The notes: generated from the letters alone by a model not told the origin. A stretch of DNA of 64,000 nucleotides from Kingdonia uniflora (GCA_014058105.1 JACGCM010000155.1:1178001-1242000); one strand, 5' to 3'. Positions 11,183 through 21,920 are shown, counted from the first letter of the stretch. Numbers and translations: made by a program.

Positions 11183-12583
11183 TCAGAATGATTCAATAGC
11201 ACCCCGTCTCGTAGTATGAACCTTCTTCTCTTGAATATCATCTTCCGGCAACAGATCTTCTCTTTCCATCCATAAGTCATCAACTGACGGTAGGTGAGTA
11301 TCGATTACAGAGTCTTCATCCAAAAGAGACGCTACAAATAGCTTTAAATGCTCGGCATTAATCACCGAATACATCTTCATGAAAGGTGGCAATTCCAACT
11401 GGAATGCTTTATCTCCAATCTTCTTAAATATAAAAAACGGACCATAACTGATAGGTTTAAGCTTCTTACCTTCCCCCTTAAGCCGTTCCTTAACCAAATA
11501 CAACCAAACGAGGTCGCCCTCAAGAAAGGTACACTCAACCCGATGATTGTCACGGCGAGCCTTACACTTCGCTTGAGTCTTCTTCAACTGAGCTTCAATC
11601 ACCTCATGAACCTTGTTGATCTTCTCAATGAAACGTCGAGTTTTGACCTGCTCCTTTTCCTCCTTCCCTGATATCGTCTTCTCGCCAAGACTAAATGCCA
11701 AATCAAAAAGGCTTTATGGCAAGTACCCTAAACAAACATCAAAAGGAGACTTTAACGTGGAACCACGAATCTCCCGGTTGAATGAAAACTGAAGATACGG
11801 TAAACTCTGATCCCAAGTCTTAGGATGCTTAGAATGGAATCCCCGTAATAAATATACCAAAGTGCGATTAACTACCTCTGCTTGCCCGTCTGTCTCCGGA
11901 TGAAAAACGGTACTTCTCTTCAACTTAGTGTCCATCATCCCCTATAACGATCTCCAAAAATCCCCCAAAAAGTGGCTATCCCTATGAATCATAATAGAAT
12001 AAGGGAACCCGAAATACTTCCAGACATCTCTGAAAAATAATCGCGCTGCTCCTTCCCCTATGACCGTCTTCTGGCATGGAATTAGAATAATCATCTTGCT
12101 GATCGAATCGATCAACAGCCACAATAAATAGTTATTCCTACACCTGGTCATGGGCAAACCACCCATAAAATCTATAGAAATGTTCTTCAAAGGTTGACTA
12201 GGAACTGGTAAGGGTAAGTGTAGTCCTATCTTCCTATTGGAAGGCTTCGATGTTTTGCATAGCACGAAACCATGAACCACACGAGCAACATCCATCTGCA
12301 TCTTCAGCCAATAGACATAAAGCCGCAAATTCAAAAGAGTCTTCTCAACCCCGAAATGGCCTGCCACCTGGGAATAATGTGCCTCTCGAATCTACTGTAA
12401 ACAGTCTCCACCCTCAGGATTACATAGTAGACTGCCCCTGTAAATCAAACCATCCTTCATAACATACTTGTACGTCTTGCCCTGCAGTAATTTCTTATGA
12501 ATTACACTGAGCTCCTTATCGTCGTCATACCCTGAAACGTACTCAGAAGGAATAATTGGTTGGATCTGCATAGCTACCAACAA
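11183..12583 (-). pseudogene. Ty3/gypsy integrase (broken in three segments)
   Basis: Three minus-strand segments: 12583-12392 (linker and start of the zinc-binding region), 12367-11942 (core) and 11938-11183 (end of core plus C-terminal domain). The core shows NISIDFMGGLP (Asp 1) and IMIHRDSHFLGDFW (Asp 2); the next segment gives HPETDGQAEVVNR with the catalytic Glu. The zinc finger has lost a cysteine (FVLCKTSK where C-x2-C is expected). The C-terminal part (11701-11183) contains LEGDLVWLY, YGPFFIFKKIGDKAFQLELP, a GPY/F-like module. Stops at about 12390, 11940 and 11705 separate the segments. Confidence 0.9.
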
Positions 12584-12673
12584 AGCGGAAATAGTTTGTA
12601 ATGAGGGTCAAGATAACATATCAGCCATCTTGTTGTCCACTCCTTTCTTATACTTGATTAATAAGGTAAACTG

Positions 12674-13330
12674 CTAAATGTATGACATCCACTTCATATG
12701 GTGAACTTGTTGAAGCTTGGACTGCGTAGATAAGAACTGTAATGGTTTGTGATCGGAATGTACCATAACCTCCTTCCCCAATAAGTAACTCCGCCAATGC
12801 CTCACTAATTGATATAACGCATGGAACTCCTTATCGTAGGTAGGATAGTTGCAAACTACTTCTGTAAATATCTCAGAATGGTAAGCAACCAGCTTCCCAT
12901 CTTGTAAAAGAATTTCCCCCAATGCATAGTCTGATGCATTTGTCTCGACCTCAAAAGCTCGTCGTAAATTGGGCAATGCTAACACTGGTGCATCCGTAAT
13001 CTTCCGCTTCAGTAACAGAAAAGTCTTCTCATGGTGCTCTTTCCACACAAACTGTACCATAGTCTTTGTCCAAGAGTGCAACGGTGCGGCTATTTGTGAA
13101 AAATGTCGAATAAATTTCTATAAGTATTGACAAGAACCCATAAAACTCTTCACTTCCGTCACTGTGCGCGGTCTAGGCCAATTAGAAATGACTGAGACAT
13201 TCTCTGGATCGACCTTAAGCTCGCTGCTATCAACAATAAAACCCAAATAGACTAGCTCCCGTTTCCCAAACTCGCACTTCTTCCCATTTAGAAAAAGCTA
13301 CTGTGATCGCAACACGCCCAACACTTTGCG
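12674..13330 (-). pseudogene. Ty3/gypsy RT connection and RNase H, catalytic Asp changed
   Basis: The connection domain (13330-13081) contains GKKCEFGKRELVYLGFIV but also stops. The RNase H segment 13081-12674 shows FVWKEHHEKTF, FEVETNASDYALGEILLQ, YPTYDKEFHALYQLVRHWRSYLLG and VMVHSDHKPLQFL. The first catalytic Asp of the ETDAS motif is Asn (AAT for GAT, a G-to-A change), which should abolish RNA cleavage. The other acidic positions (KEF, HSD) are kept. Confidence 0.9.
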
Positions 13331-13351
13331 TAAATTCCCAAAGTGCTCCTC

Positions 13352-13783
13352 CTATGTACGACTATATATCAAGATATCATCCAAATATATAATCACAAAA
13401 TCATCAATAAACGTATGAAGTACCTCATTCATTAGCCACATAAACGTCGCCAGAGCATTACATAACCCAAAAGGCATCACCAACCACTCAAATAAGCCCT
13501 GTTTGGTCTTGAATGCTGTCTTCCAAGTATCCTCCTCCCGGATTCGAACTTGATGGTAACCCGACTTAAGATCTAACTTAGTGAAAAACTGAGCCGTCTG
13601 CAATTCATCTAAAAGCTCGTCAATCCGTGGAAGCGGATAATGATTCTTCACCGTGATCATGTTCAACGCCCGATAATCCACACACATCCTCCAAGACCCA
13701 TCCTTCTTCGGTACCTGTAACACCGGTGAACCACAAGGTGAACAACTTAGATTAATAACTCCTTGCTCCAGGAGTTCATGTAC
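13352..13783 (-). pseudogene. Ty3/gypsy reverse transcriptase, catalytic core
   Basis: A 123-codon minus frame covering the fingers-palm: [60 protein letters not shown] and the active-site box [13 protein letters not shown]. The YLDD aspartates are intact, as is the first catalytic Asp (LDLKSGYH). A stop follows at 13352 and another precedes it near 13783. RT copies the genomic RNA to DNA in cytoplasmic particles. Confidence 0.93.
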
Positions 13784-14569
13784 CTATTTCTTGACCTCAT
13801 CAAACTCTGTGACAGAAGTCTGATATATCCCAATATTAGGTAGTAGCTCACCACTCACCAAGGTGATATCATGCTCCATATCCCTCTTACGCGGTATCCT
13901 TTTTATGTCCAAAAACAAGTCTTCATACTCCTCTTGCAACTCCCCTATATCGGTTTGTTGTTTAGGAGACACTGCCAAAGTAGATAATATCGTAGCCGAC
14001 AGACCCTTTTGAACCGGTTGCACCAACAACAATACAAATTTGTTGCTTGCATTAACCAACCTCTTCACCTGAGTCGCCGTTACCAAATTACTGGTAGTGA
14101 TATGCTCCTTGCGCGCATTAATATGAAACTCCACCCCATCCTTCACCAAATGATACTTGCGAGCTCGACAGTAAATGATTGCATCTCGGTCCCAAAGATA
14201 AGGGCTACCCAAGATGACTTGACATACGTCTAACGGAACCACCTCACATGTCACTTCGCCAATAAACTTCTTAGTAATTGCAAACTTGAACGTACACTGT
14301 TTAGTGATCTTCAACTCTGCATCTTTCTGAATCCAGCCTAAACCATAAGGCTTAGGATGAGCCACAGTAGCCAAACCCATCTTCTTCACCACAGCCTCAG
14401 AAATTAAATTCTTCTGACAACCCGGATTAATGATGGCCTCGACTAAGCTCTGCTTCAACTGAATGCTGACATAGAAAAGCTCTTCCCGACTCGCCTCGTC
14501 GATAACTAGAGGTTTCTTAAACATTAGAGCAAGCTTAGGATTTGGCTTATCTAAATCCAAAAGATCCAC
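13784..14569 (-). pseudogene. Ty3/gypsy aspartic protease with mutated active site
   Basis: Open 261-codon frame after gag. The segment VEAIINPGCQKNLISEAVV corresponds to the retropepsin active-site loop (normally a D-[T/S/P]-G triad); here the Asp codon is AAT, giving INPG. Downstream, VCQVILGSPYLWDRDA matches the ILG flap/strand of the family, and the end (IYQTSVTEFDEVKK) is the usual linker into RT. Without the Asp the protease cannot cleave Gag-Pol. Confidence 0.88.
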
Positions 14570-15706
14570 AATCGTTGCGGCTAGTGAACGTTTCTCTTTC
14601 TTGCCCTTCTCCTCCTTCGGCCGAAGCTCCGGGTGAAGTTTCCAACATCTATCTGAATTGTGCCCATTAGCCTTGCAATGACTACAGATAGTCCCCTTGA
14701 ATGAAGACCTCTCTCCTTTGGACTCCCCTTTCTGATCAAACTTTCAATTAACCATGTACCCCGACATGTTCTTGTCGCTCTTCAAGTATTTGCCTTCAAT
14801 GGCAATTGCTTTAATGGCCGCGTCTTTGATATTTGTCACATTGAAGAGCTTTAATTCTCTTCGAATGGACTTTGACAAACCCCCCGTATACTTCATGAAC
14901 ACATCGTACTCCTCCACGTCAATATCCAAAACCAATGTTTGGTTATGAAACTCCGTAGTTAATTGATGCACGGATTGCCCAAACCTTTGGCGCAAGTTGT
15001 GCCATTTGTACCATCGCTTCTGTTCATACCCAATTTGATAGAATTGCTTCCTCACCAAAAGCTTGAATTCATTCCAACTCAGACTTTCGACATCATGTTG
15101 TTTCCGATAGGATTTCCACCACGTGAGTGAGTGATTTTAAATTTCAAAGCTGAGAAGCAAATCTTCTGAGCGTTGGAATATTCATCAATGGAAAAATAGG
15201 TATTCAGCCTATCTAACCAATTATCTAATTTCTCGGCATCGACGGAACCATTGAAAACCGGAATCTCAATCTTAAAGCCAAGACGAAGATTACGCATAAG
15301 ATTCAATGACTTACCAAACCCTGGGCGCTCCTTGGCGGATTCGGCATCACTAGAATCGCTAGCTATCCCCACATTATCCTCGTCTCCATCCACCGCCGAA
15401 ACCCCTTTTCTTCTTCGAACGGCCTCGCCGTTTTGCCAAAACGGAACCCAATATGAGGTTTGTGAGACGCAATTGTTCTACTAACTCCCATACAATAGAA
15501 GTTAGGTCAGAAACTGTCGTTTCCAAAGTCGTGAGTCGATCGCTGGAATCGCTCATCTGCAAATCATATTTCTTCTTTGAATTAGGTTTGCGATGGATCT
15601 TCAACGGACTCACTAGCTTCTCATTCGTTTGCTTGAGATGGTCACGTGTAGAGACCATAAACCACAATAAACCCCCCAAGAATCGCAACTGGAAAGCTGA
15701 TACCAC
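14570..15706 (-). pseudogene. Ty3/gypsy gag with CCHC zinc knuckle, frameshifted
   Basis: Translation starts around 15594 (MSDSSDRLTTLET), though an open frame runs back to the PBS. Segments 15393-15079 and 15058-14744 hold the retrotransposon gag core (GFKIEIPVFNGSVDAEKLDNW; WHNLRQRFGQSVHQLTTEF). A zinc knuckle CSHCKANGHNSDRC (C-x2-C-x4-H-x4-C) sits at about 14690-14645. Several frameshifts and stops are present. Gag forms the particle that packages the RNA. Its first ~60 codons and leader are homologous to the start of Copia C (51886-52063). Confidence 0.9.
15694..15705 (-). other. Primer binding site (tRNA-iMet type)
   Basis: Minus strand TGGTATCAGCTT, two bases after the 5' LTR; the first nine bases match the common plant TGGTATCAGAGC site complementary to initiator tRNA-Met. 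It identifies the right LTR as the 5' LTR. Confidence 0.88.
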
Positions 15707-15707
15707 T

Positions 15708-16297
15708 TAATCCACAATACGATTGAGAAGCTTTAGTTAGTATAAAGGACGAAGAACACCAATTGGATTTGGAAAAATAGATAATTCAATTACTAAAACA
15801 AGCAATTACAATGAAAATCTCTCAAACCCTAGGCTTCTCTCAAAACTCTTTTCAGATCTAACATGACCCAGAAAATAACCTAAGTTCCCTTTATATACTA
15901 AGAAACTCGAAAATCATAAAAGAACGGATCTCGATGCAAAACAACGCCTGAGAATCCAAAATAATACCAAAGTCGTTTGAACGAACTATGGAGTCGTTCG
16001 AACGACTTTATGCCTAATTGGTCTAAACCCTAGAAACTTGCCAGTTTCGTTCGAACGAAAACACAATTCGTTCGAACGAAATATTGCTTGGGCCAAATTT
16101 CCAATGGGAAAAAGCAATTCGTTCGAAGGAAATATTGCTTGGGCCAAATTTCCAATAGGAAAAACTAAAGTCGTTCGAACGAAAATATGGGTTGTTCGAA
16201 CGAAAAATGGTTATGGGCCAAAATTCCAGTGGGATGAAATTTGGTTGTTCGAACGACTTTGACAAATTTCAAAAATACCCTAGATCCTCCTGGATCA
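15708..16297 (-). repeat. 5' LTR of Ty3/gypsy element
   Basis: 590 bp. On the minus strand it starts TGATCCAGG and ends GTGGATTA. A TATA box (TATATAAAGGG, 15887-15897) separates U3 from R. U3 (about 15970-16260) carries eight copies or near-copies of the palindrome TTCGTTCGAACGAA and one tandem duplication of a ~50-bp unit containing GAAATATTGCTTGGGCCAAA. Confidence 0.93.
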
Positions 16298-16302
16298 GTC
16301 AT

Positions 16303-16561
16303 AGCTAAGGAGTTTAGCCGACCATACTTAAGTTTGTGCCTAAGCAAGTCTTAACTAAAATACTTACTTTTAAATAAAGATCCCCCTATTGAATTTTATT
16401 CTTCTGAAAGATGATGATTACAATTGAGGGGAGGTTTCTTTTATAGTTGAAGAAACCAATTCCCTTTTATTACATAAGCAAAAACTGAGTTTTTCATCTT
16501 TTTCTTTTGCTTCTGACGTATAAAGGGTATCATAGCCATTTATTTTTATGTGGCATTGCAC
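16303..16561. other. Spacer between Ty3/gypsy insertion and UGT pseudogene
   Basis: AT-rich, presumably the 3' region of the minus-strand UGT pseudogene that ends at 16562. No gene or repeat identified. Confidence 0.5.
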
Positions 16562-18349
16562 TTAATTACACATCTTAGCTAGTAAAGCCTCCTTAATCAA
16601 TCGATCAAAGTTGTTACGAGAAGATCCTTTTTCTTTAGTAGCTTTTTGGGCCATGTCCTTCCATTCTGACGCTTTTTCTCTCAACTTCTTCCCATTCTCC
16701 CCTTCCATCATTTCCCTAACAATGACCTCAACCTCCTCCCTTTTCGCATCGTTACCAATCTCCATGCCAATGTCTCAATTCACACATGCATATCGGCAAT
16801 TTGTTGGTTGGTCGGAAGCAAAAGGCCAACATGCCATAGGTACCCCACCGGATATACTCTCAAGTGTAGAGTTCCACCCACAATGGGTTAAGAAACCTCC
16901 TATGGAAGGATGTAAGAGCACTTGATCTTGAGCACACCAACTAGATATCAGACCTCTTTCTTTAGTCTCTTCCAAGAACTCTTGGGGTAGAGCTGCACAA
17001 TTTCCCATTATCAGATCAGGCCTTACGATCCATAAAAAACGGTTGTTTGCTATTTGCTAGACCCCATGCAAATCCAATCAATTGGTTCTCCATCATCACC
17101 GTTATGCTCCCAAAATTCACATAGAAAACAGAACCTAGATCTTGTTTATCTAACCACTGCAGACAGCTTGAATCTTCCTTCCAAAGGTTGGATCCCATAA
17201 ATTTCACTTCACTCTGGGGCAGATGTTGTGCAAGCATTGATAGTGGGCCTATAGTATAGATGTGCGGAAACATACGCTCTATTTCATCTAAAACTTTCCG
17301 GTCTAAATCATCAAACGTATTGAAAATGATAGCAGGAGCTTTTAGGCAGGTTTCAACTTCGTCCTTGATAAAATTGAACATGCTGTCATCGGGATCGGTT
17401 GTTCTAATAGAAGATGGAATGTCCTTGAGCCACATGTTTCTTAAGCCGGGTATCCAATCAATCGGACTGTCAAGATAGCCATTGATAAGGTAACTCTCGT
17501 TTGCAAACACAAGAAAAATAAACGTTATGCATACTTGCGGGTTATAATTTAGGGTACTTGTATAAATTGAAGAATATAAGTAGTACCTTTGAATGGTGAG
17601 CATCCACAGCAGCCTCCCGAACCTTATTTTAGGGAGGTAAAAAAGTAACAAATGACTTTTACAGACTCCTTTAAATTTTCATTCTCCTTATTTTTACTCT
17701 CTCTCTCCTCAACAATATGTAGTGGGAAAGAAGTTTTGGGTAACCTCCTACTTTTATAGAGTTTAAAGATAAAAGGTTACTTGGCTCCTTAAAAAAAGAA
17801 GTTTGTTGGGGTAAAAATACAAATAGGGATTACACATCACCACCACTATGCTCTAAGACCTCTTTTAACAAGTTCTCTGAATTGGAGAACAGCCATAAAG
17901 CTACAAACTGACGAAGTCCACAAATGGAACTCAGGGAGCCCTAGCTGCTTAGCCGCTTTTATTCCCGTACTCATCAGTGCATCACAAACAATACACGTTA
18001 CATCAGGCACAACTGACAAAGATTTGAGCTTACCAACAAGATCAATAAGAGGAGCAAGGAGATATTTTTGAGTTGAACTACATAGTGAAGGGATATCTTG
18101 TGTGGCATTTCGGTTAGACGTCGGCAATCCATCAGATATTGTTTCAAACTGAAAATCTGGTAGACCCTTTAGTTGATCGGACCCAATAGACTGTAGTAAG
18201 TGTCTATGGTTGAATTCAGTGTTGACAAAGGTGATATGAATACCTCTGAAGTATAGAAGCTTTGCAAATTGCATCATGGGAGTAATATGGCCATGCACCG
18301 GCAACGGAATGCAAATGGCGTGGGGATTATTTGCACTAGTTGAACCCAT
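16562..18349 (-). pseudogene. UDP-glycosyltransferase, UGT85-like, pseudogene
   Basis: Exon 1 (18349-about 17854) begins MGSTSANNPHA and holds the N-terminal acceptor domain with the PLPVHGHITPMMQFAKLL motif, including the catalytic His, and FVNTEFNHRHLL typical of UGT85s. Exon 2 starts about 17506 (NESYLINGYLDSPIDWIPG). The PSPG box lies at about 16945-16815 ([15 protein letters not shown], then [10 protein letters not shown]). Lesions: the intron acceptor reads CAA instead of CAG; one extra T in a run at 17034-17039 shifts the frame; TGG-to-TGA at 16775-16777 stops translation. The C-terminus runs to a stop at 16562. Family role: transfer of glucose from UDP-glucose to small molecules in the cytosol; substrate cannot be told. 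Confidence 0.9.
17598..17853. mobile_element. Possible MITE in the UGT intron
   Basis: 256 bp of foreign-looking sequence starting GAGCATCCACAGC and ending ATGCTC, so the outer six bases are inverted repeats. It begins right where UGT exon 1 loses its expected end and donor site. Starts of the form GAGCATCCACA are common in plant MITEs. The inverted repeat is short and no target duplication is clear, so the call is tentative. Confidence 0.35.
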
Positions 18350-18421
18350 ATTTTACAATGGAAAATGGATAAATGATGATATTGAAGGAACTCTAGAGCA
18401 AGCTACTTCAGGGAAGACCCC

Positions 18422-18430
18422 GTTTATATA
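18422..18430 (-). promoter_or_regulatory. TATA box of UGT pseudogene
   Basis: Minus-strand TATATAAAC about 75 bp upstream of the UGT start codon at 18349, a normal distance for a plant TATA box plus short 5' UTR. Confidence 0.5.
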
Positions 18431-18439
18431 CACGAAATG

Positions 18440-19153
18440 GAAGTGTGACGGATCAAGATTCTAGGAACAGTTGCAATTGTTTTCTTCTTAGGGTGCGGTA
18501 AGTCCGTCTTTAACGAGTGGATTTGGAAGACCTGACACTGAAGAAATGTGTAAATCTCACTAAAGTTGAAATACAAAAGAACTAAACTTACATTAAATTA
18601 GATTACACGTAATAAATCCTGTAGGCCATTTTTGCTTCAATTTTACCTCAAATAAATCTTGTAGTTTCATATCTATACAGTTGTCGTAGTACTATATTGC
18701 CCCCACATTCACTTCAATCAGGGTGTCCTCACCCCTCTTTAAACGGAGACCTGCCTTCATAACTGTATGTCGTGCATTTAGTGTGCACTTTGCTGCATGG
18801 AGTTTTTTTTTTTTTTAAGCAAAAAAAACCATATATTACAAAGAGCAAGTAACATCGTGCACTTTGATGCATGGAGTTGTATGGCTACAAAGCTTAGATG
18901 TGGATTTCGTGGGACCTTACATACAACAAACTCTATGTTCAATTTTTTTTTTCCTTAAAACATTATATTGTATACGCTGTGATGGTACAAAAGGGATGAC
19001 AAAATGTAGTACATTTGTGAAACTCTAACCGACATATAAATTTTTGGCAAATTAGGTTATATCAAGTTTGTATACAACAACATATAACAAATGACATTAT
19101 GCAACAAGCAATTGAAATATCCAATTTTTCCTTGTTATTGCAATATTATTGTT
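18440..19153. other. Spacer between two UGT pseudogenes
   Basis: AT-rich with T-runs (18810, 18945). No coding frame seen. It should contain the remaining promoter of the 16562-18349 pseudogene and the 3' flank of the next one. Confidence 0.5.
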
Positions 19154-19156
19154 CAT

Positions 19157-19585
19157 TTATTTTTGTTGAAATTTAATTTGCTTGATCAACTTTTCGAAAT
19201 TCTCAAAAGAAGACCCGCCTGATTTAGTAGCAACTTGAGCTTTTTCCTTCCATAAGGCATTTTTTTCTCATCTTCATCCCTTTCTCCCCCTCTATCATAT
19301 CCCTCACTAGTCCCTCGACATTCTCTCTAGACCCTAGTCACATCATTGTCTAACTCAACCCCAATTGCTCAATCGTCGCAAACATACCTACAATTCGTTT
19401 GTTGATCCGCGAAAAACGGCCAGAAAATCATCGGTACTCCTTCAGATATACTTTCCAGGGTCGAGTTCCACCTGCTGTGTTAAATAAACTGCCACTGAAG
19501 GATGTGCAAGTACTTGTTCTTGTAGGCACCAACTTGTTAACAAACCCCGCCCTTTGATTTCCTCCAAGAACTCTTCTGGTAGAAG
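19157..19585 (-). pseudogene. Second UGT85-like gene, 3' fragment cut by a Copia LTR
   Basis: Minus strand starts inside [20 protein letters not shown], runs through the first half of the PSPG box ([15 protein letters not shown]), then shifts frame into [20 protein letters not shown] and TNCRYVCDD, followed by a stop where Trp is expected and further shifts, ending FEKLIKQIKFQQK near 19157. The N-terminal three fifths is gone: the LTR at 19586 abuts codon LLPEEF. It is a tandem neighbour of the 16562-18349 copy and clearly diverged from it. Confidence 0.88.
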
Positions 19586-19840
19586 TGTAGAAAGTTTATA
19601 GGGGAAGAAGTAGATAAGATATTTCTCTAAAAGCTTTCTTTTGAATTGCATTCTTCCTTTTTTTAAATCTTCATCTATTACAAAAGGAGCTATATATAAC
19701 ATTTAAGAGAAGATTCTAGAACAAGTTTATCTAGAAACCTAGGAACCCTAACAAACATCATTAATAATCTTCTAGGAACTTCTTCCAAGATTTTATCCAA
19801 AAGTTCTCTAGAAATCTCCTAAATTTGGATTACTTCAACA
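19586..19840 (-). repeat. 3' LTR of minus-strand Copia element
   Basis: 255 bp. Minus strand begins TGTTGAAGTAATCC and ends CTTTCTACA (TG...CA). It is preceded on the minus strand by a purine-rich tract (ACGGGAGCAGGCAT). It interrupts the UGT fragment. No partner LTR is visible; the putative left target duplication would be AGAAG (19581-19585). Confidence 0.7.
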
Positions 19841-19844
19841 ATGC

Positions 19845-21048
19845 CTGCTCCCGTAAACCAAATTTGCTTCGAACTCCTATCCTTGCAGCATCCCTTTTGA
19901 AGACTTATCCACCAAGAGGCTTTGTAACAATATCCGCCTTTTGATCATCGGTTTTGCAATACTTTACATGGATAACTCCTTCATTCACAAACTGATCTCT
20001 TAGGAAATGAAATCCAATACGAATGTGCTTTGTTTTCCTATGAAGAACCGGATCCTTCGTAATTGAAATCGTTGAACTATTGTCCCAAAACAACGTTGAT
20101 GGACTGTTTTGCTTGTGTTACAGACTTTCCAAAATTCCTTGTAACCAAATGATTTGACATCCTGCAAAAAAGGCGGCGATGTACTCTACTCGGCTTCCAT
20201 AGTAGAGAGAGCAACGATTGGTTGTTTCTTCGAACTACAAAAAATTGCACCGCTTCTAAGATCAAAAACATATCTAAAAGTACTCTTACTATCATCAATA
20301 CATCCTGCCAAGTCGCTATCCGTGTAACCAACAAAGTTAACAAGAACTTGCTTGGTAGAAAATTCCATAGTCGATGCTTCCTTTAACATACCTTAGAATT
20401 CTTTTGGAAGCTTCCCAATGGTTGGGTTTTCCATAAATCTTCTCACCAAACTCACTGCATACATGATATCTGGCCTTGTAGCCATTAAAACCATCATGTT
20501 TCCAACCAAACTCTGGAACATAGTGGTGTTAACAAGCTTTTCTTCACCATCTTTGCTTAATTTTAGACCTGTAATGCACGGAGTTCAAACTGGATTTGCC
20601 TTCTCCATCTTGAACTTTATCAAAATCTCTTTTGAATAACTCTCTTGAGAAATGAAAATACCCTTCTTGGATTGATGAACTTCAATACCAAGGAAATGAT
20701 GTAGCTCTCCCAAATCTGTCATCTCAAACTCCATCATTGAGAGCTTAAAGTCATTCAACATTTCCAAGTTATTTCCGGTAAAGATCATGAGATCGTCAAC
20801 ATAAATACTTACGACCATGAAGCTTCCTTACGAACCACTTTTGGTGTAGAGAGTATGCTCATATGGACATTTTTTGAAAACCATTTATCTCAAAAAACGA
20901 ATTATTACTGTTGTATCAAGTTTTTGGTGATTGTTTCGGCCCGTATAATGCCTTCTTCAACTTATACACTTTGTTTTCTTTCCCTTTCTTTACAAAACAT
21001 GGTGGTTGTTCAATATAAACTTCCTCTCCAAAACATCATTTAAGAAAG
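19845..21048 (-). pseudogene. Ty1/copia RNase H and RT C-terminal half
   Basis: Minus frames: RT palm with IYVDDLMIFTG (YVDD box) and FEMTDLGELHHFLGIEV at 20818-20585; RNase H with VGYTDSDLAGCIDDSKST, KKQPIVALSTMEAE and MFWDNSSTISITKDPVLH, then HIRIGFHFLRDQ and ADIVTKPLGG at 20093-19905. The upstream part (21040-20840) has KVYKLKKALYG. Several shifts separate the pieces. Motifs fit the Tork/TNT group. The 510-bp insertion at 21049 separates this from the RT start. Confidence 0.9.
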
Positions 21049-21558
21049 GGGTAATTTTGACTTAAGTCCTGATATATATATGGATATTAGACTTAAGTCC
21101 CGCTGTTTAGCAAAAAAACAAGCTTAATCCTCGATTTACAGTTTAACCCAGGTCAACTACAATTAACTGCAGTTGACCCAATTCAAATCTGGCGATTGTT
21201 TAATAATGACTAAAATACCCTTTTGTTCAATACGTGCAAATCACGTGAGATGTTGTTTAAACTTAAAAATTGTTGATATGGGTCATTCATTCCTCGGTTC
21301 TAAATCAAACTTAAAAATTAAATCTTCTGATTAAAGCACGGTAAGTATCCCGAGGTTGTGGCTTATTATTTGATTTTTTAAATTTAAATTCAAAAAGAGC
21401 AAAATTGTCTTTAATATTTGTTGATCTGGGTCAACTACAATCAATTGCAGTTGACCTTGGTCAAGCTACAAATCGAGGACTAAGATTGTTTTTTTGCTAA
21501 ACAGTGGAACTTAAGTCTAATATTTGTATAAACATCAGGACTTGAGTCAAAAAAACCC
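21049..21558. mobile_element. Mutator-type MITE with long TIRs
   Basis: 510 bp, starting GGGTAATTTTGACTTAAGTC and ending GACTTGAGTCAAAAAAACCC. The inverted repeats extend at least 130 bp with few mismatches (AAGTCCTGAT, TTAGACTTAAGT, TGTTTAGCAAAAAAACAA, TCCTCGATTT, GGTCAACT all appear inverted at the other end). A perfect 10-bp target duplication TTTAAGAAAG flanks it (21039-21048, 21559-21568). Long TIRs and 9-10-bp duplications are characteristic of Mutator-like elements. It has no coding capacity and splits the Copia RT. Confidence 0.93.
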
Positions 21559-21568
21559 TTTAAGAAAG

Positions 21569-21920
21569 TTAATTTTACATCCATTTGACATAATCATCAA
21601 TTGTTTTAAGCCGCAAGAGAAATGATTAAACGAACGGTATCAAGTCTAGAGACAAGAGCAAATACCTCGGTGTAGTCTTCTCCTTCCTTTTGCTTATACC
21701 CCTTTGCCACCAAGCCTTACCTTGTACTTGTTGATGGAGCTATCCGGATTCTTCTTTGTCTTGTAGACCCACTTCACGCCAATAGGTTCCTTGGTGGCAA
21801 GTTTGTTAGTTCCCATGTATTGTTCTTTTCAATCGCCTTTATCTCATCTTTCATGACTTGCTTCTATTTGTCTTCGTTACTTGCATCATCAAAAGAAATT
21901 GGATTCTTCTTCTGCGAAGA
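21569..21920 (-). pseudogene. Ty1/copia RT N-terminal part
   Basis: Continues the RT right of the MITE: minus strand shows KQVMKDEIKAIEKNNTWEL, VAKGYKQKEGEDYTEVFA and LDTVRLIISLAA, with shifts near 21740. The reading joins the 19845-21048 segment when the MITE and one copy of its target duplication are discounted. The same strand does not continue into integrase; instead integrase appears on the plus strand from 21925. Confidence 0.85.

Larger units (their letters stand above)
10519..16297 (-). mobile_element. Complete, inactivated Ty3/gypsy LTR retrotransposon
   Basis: A 5.8-kb element in minus orientation, bounded by the 5-bp target duplication GTCAT (10514-10518 and 16298-16302). It has two LTRs (539 and 590 bp), a Met-initiator-type primer binding site next to the right LTR and a polypurine tract next to the left LTR. 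Gag, protease, RT, RNase H and integrase follow in Ty3/gypsy order. LTR divergence is substantial, there are many stops, and key catalytic residues are changed, so it is an old, dead copy. LTRs begin with TG but end with TA rather than CA. No chromodomain is evident after the integrase, so the clade is not assigned. Confidence 0.93.

Noticed and set aside
15970..16260. Heat-shock elements in the Ty3/gypsy LTR
   Set aside because: The palindromes contain TTC and GAA, but not in the nGAAnnTTCnnGAA spacing of an HSE.
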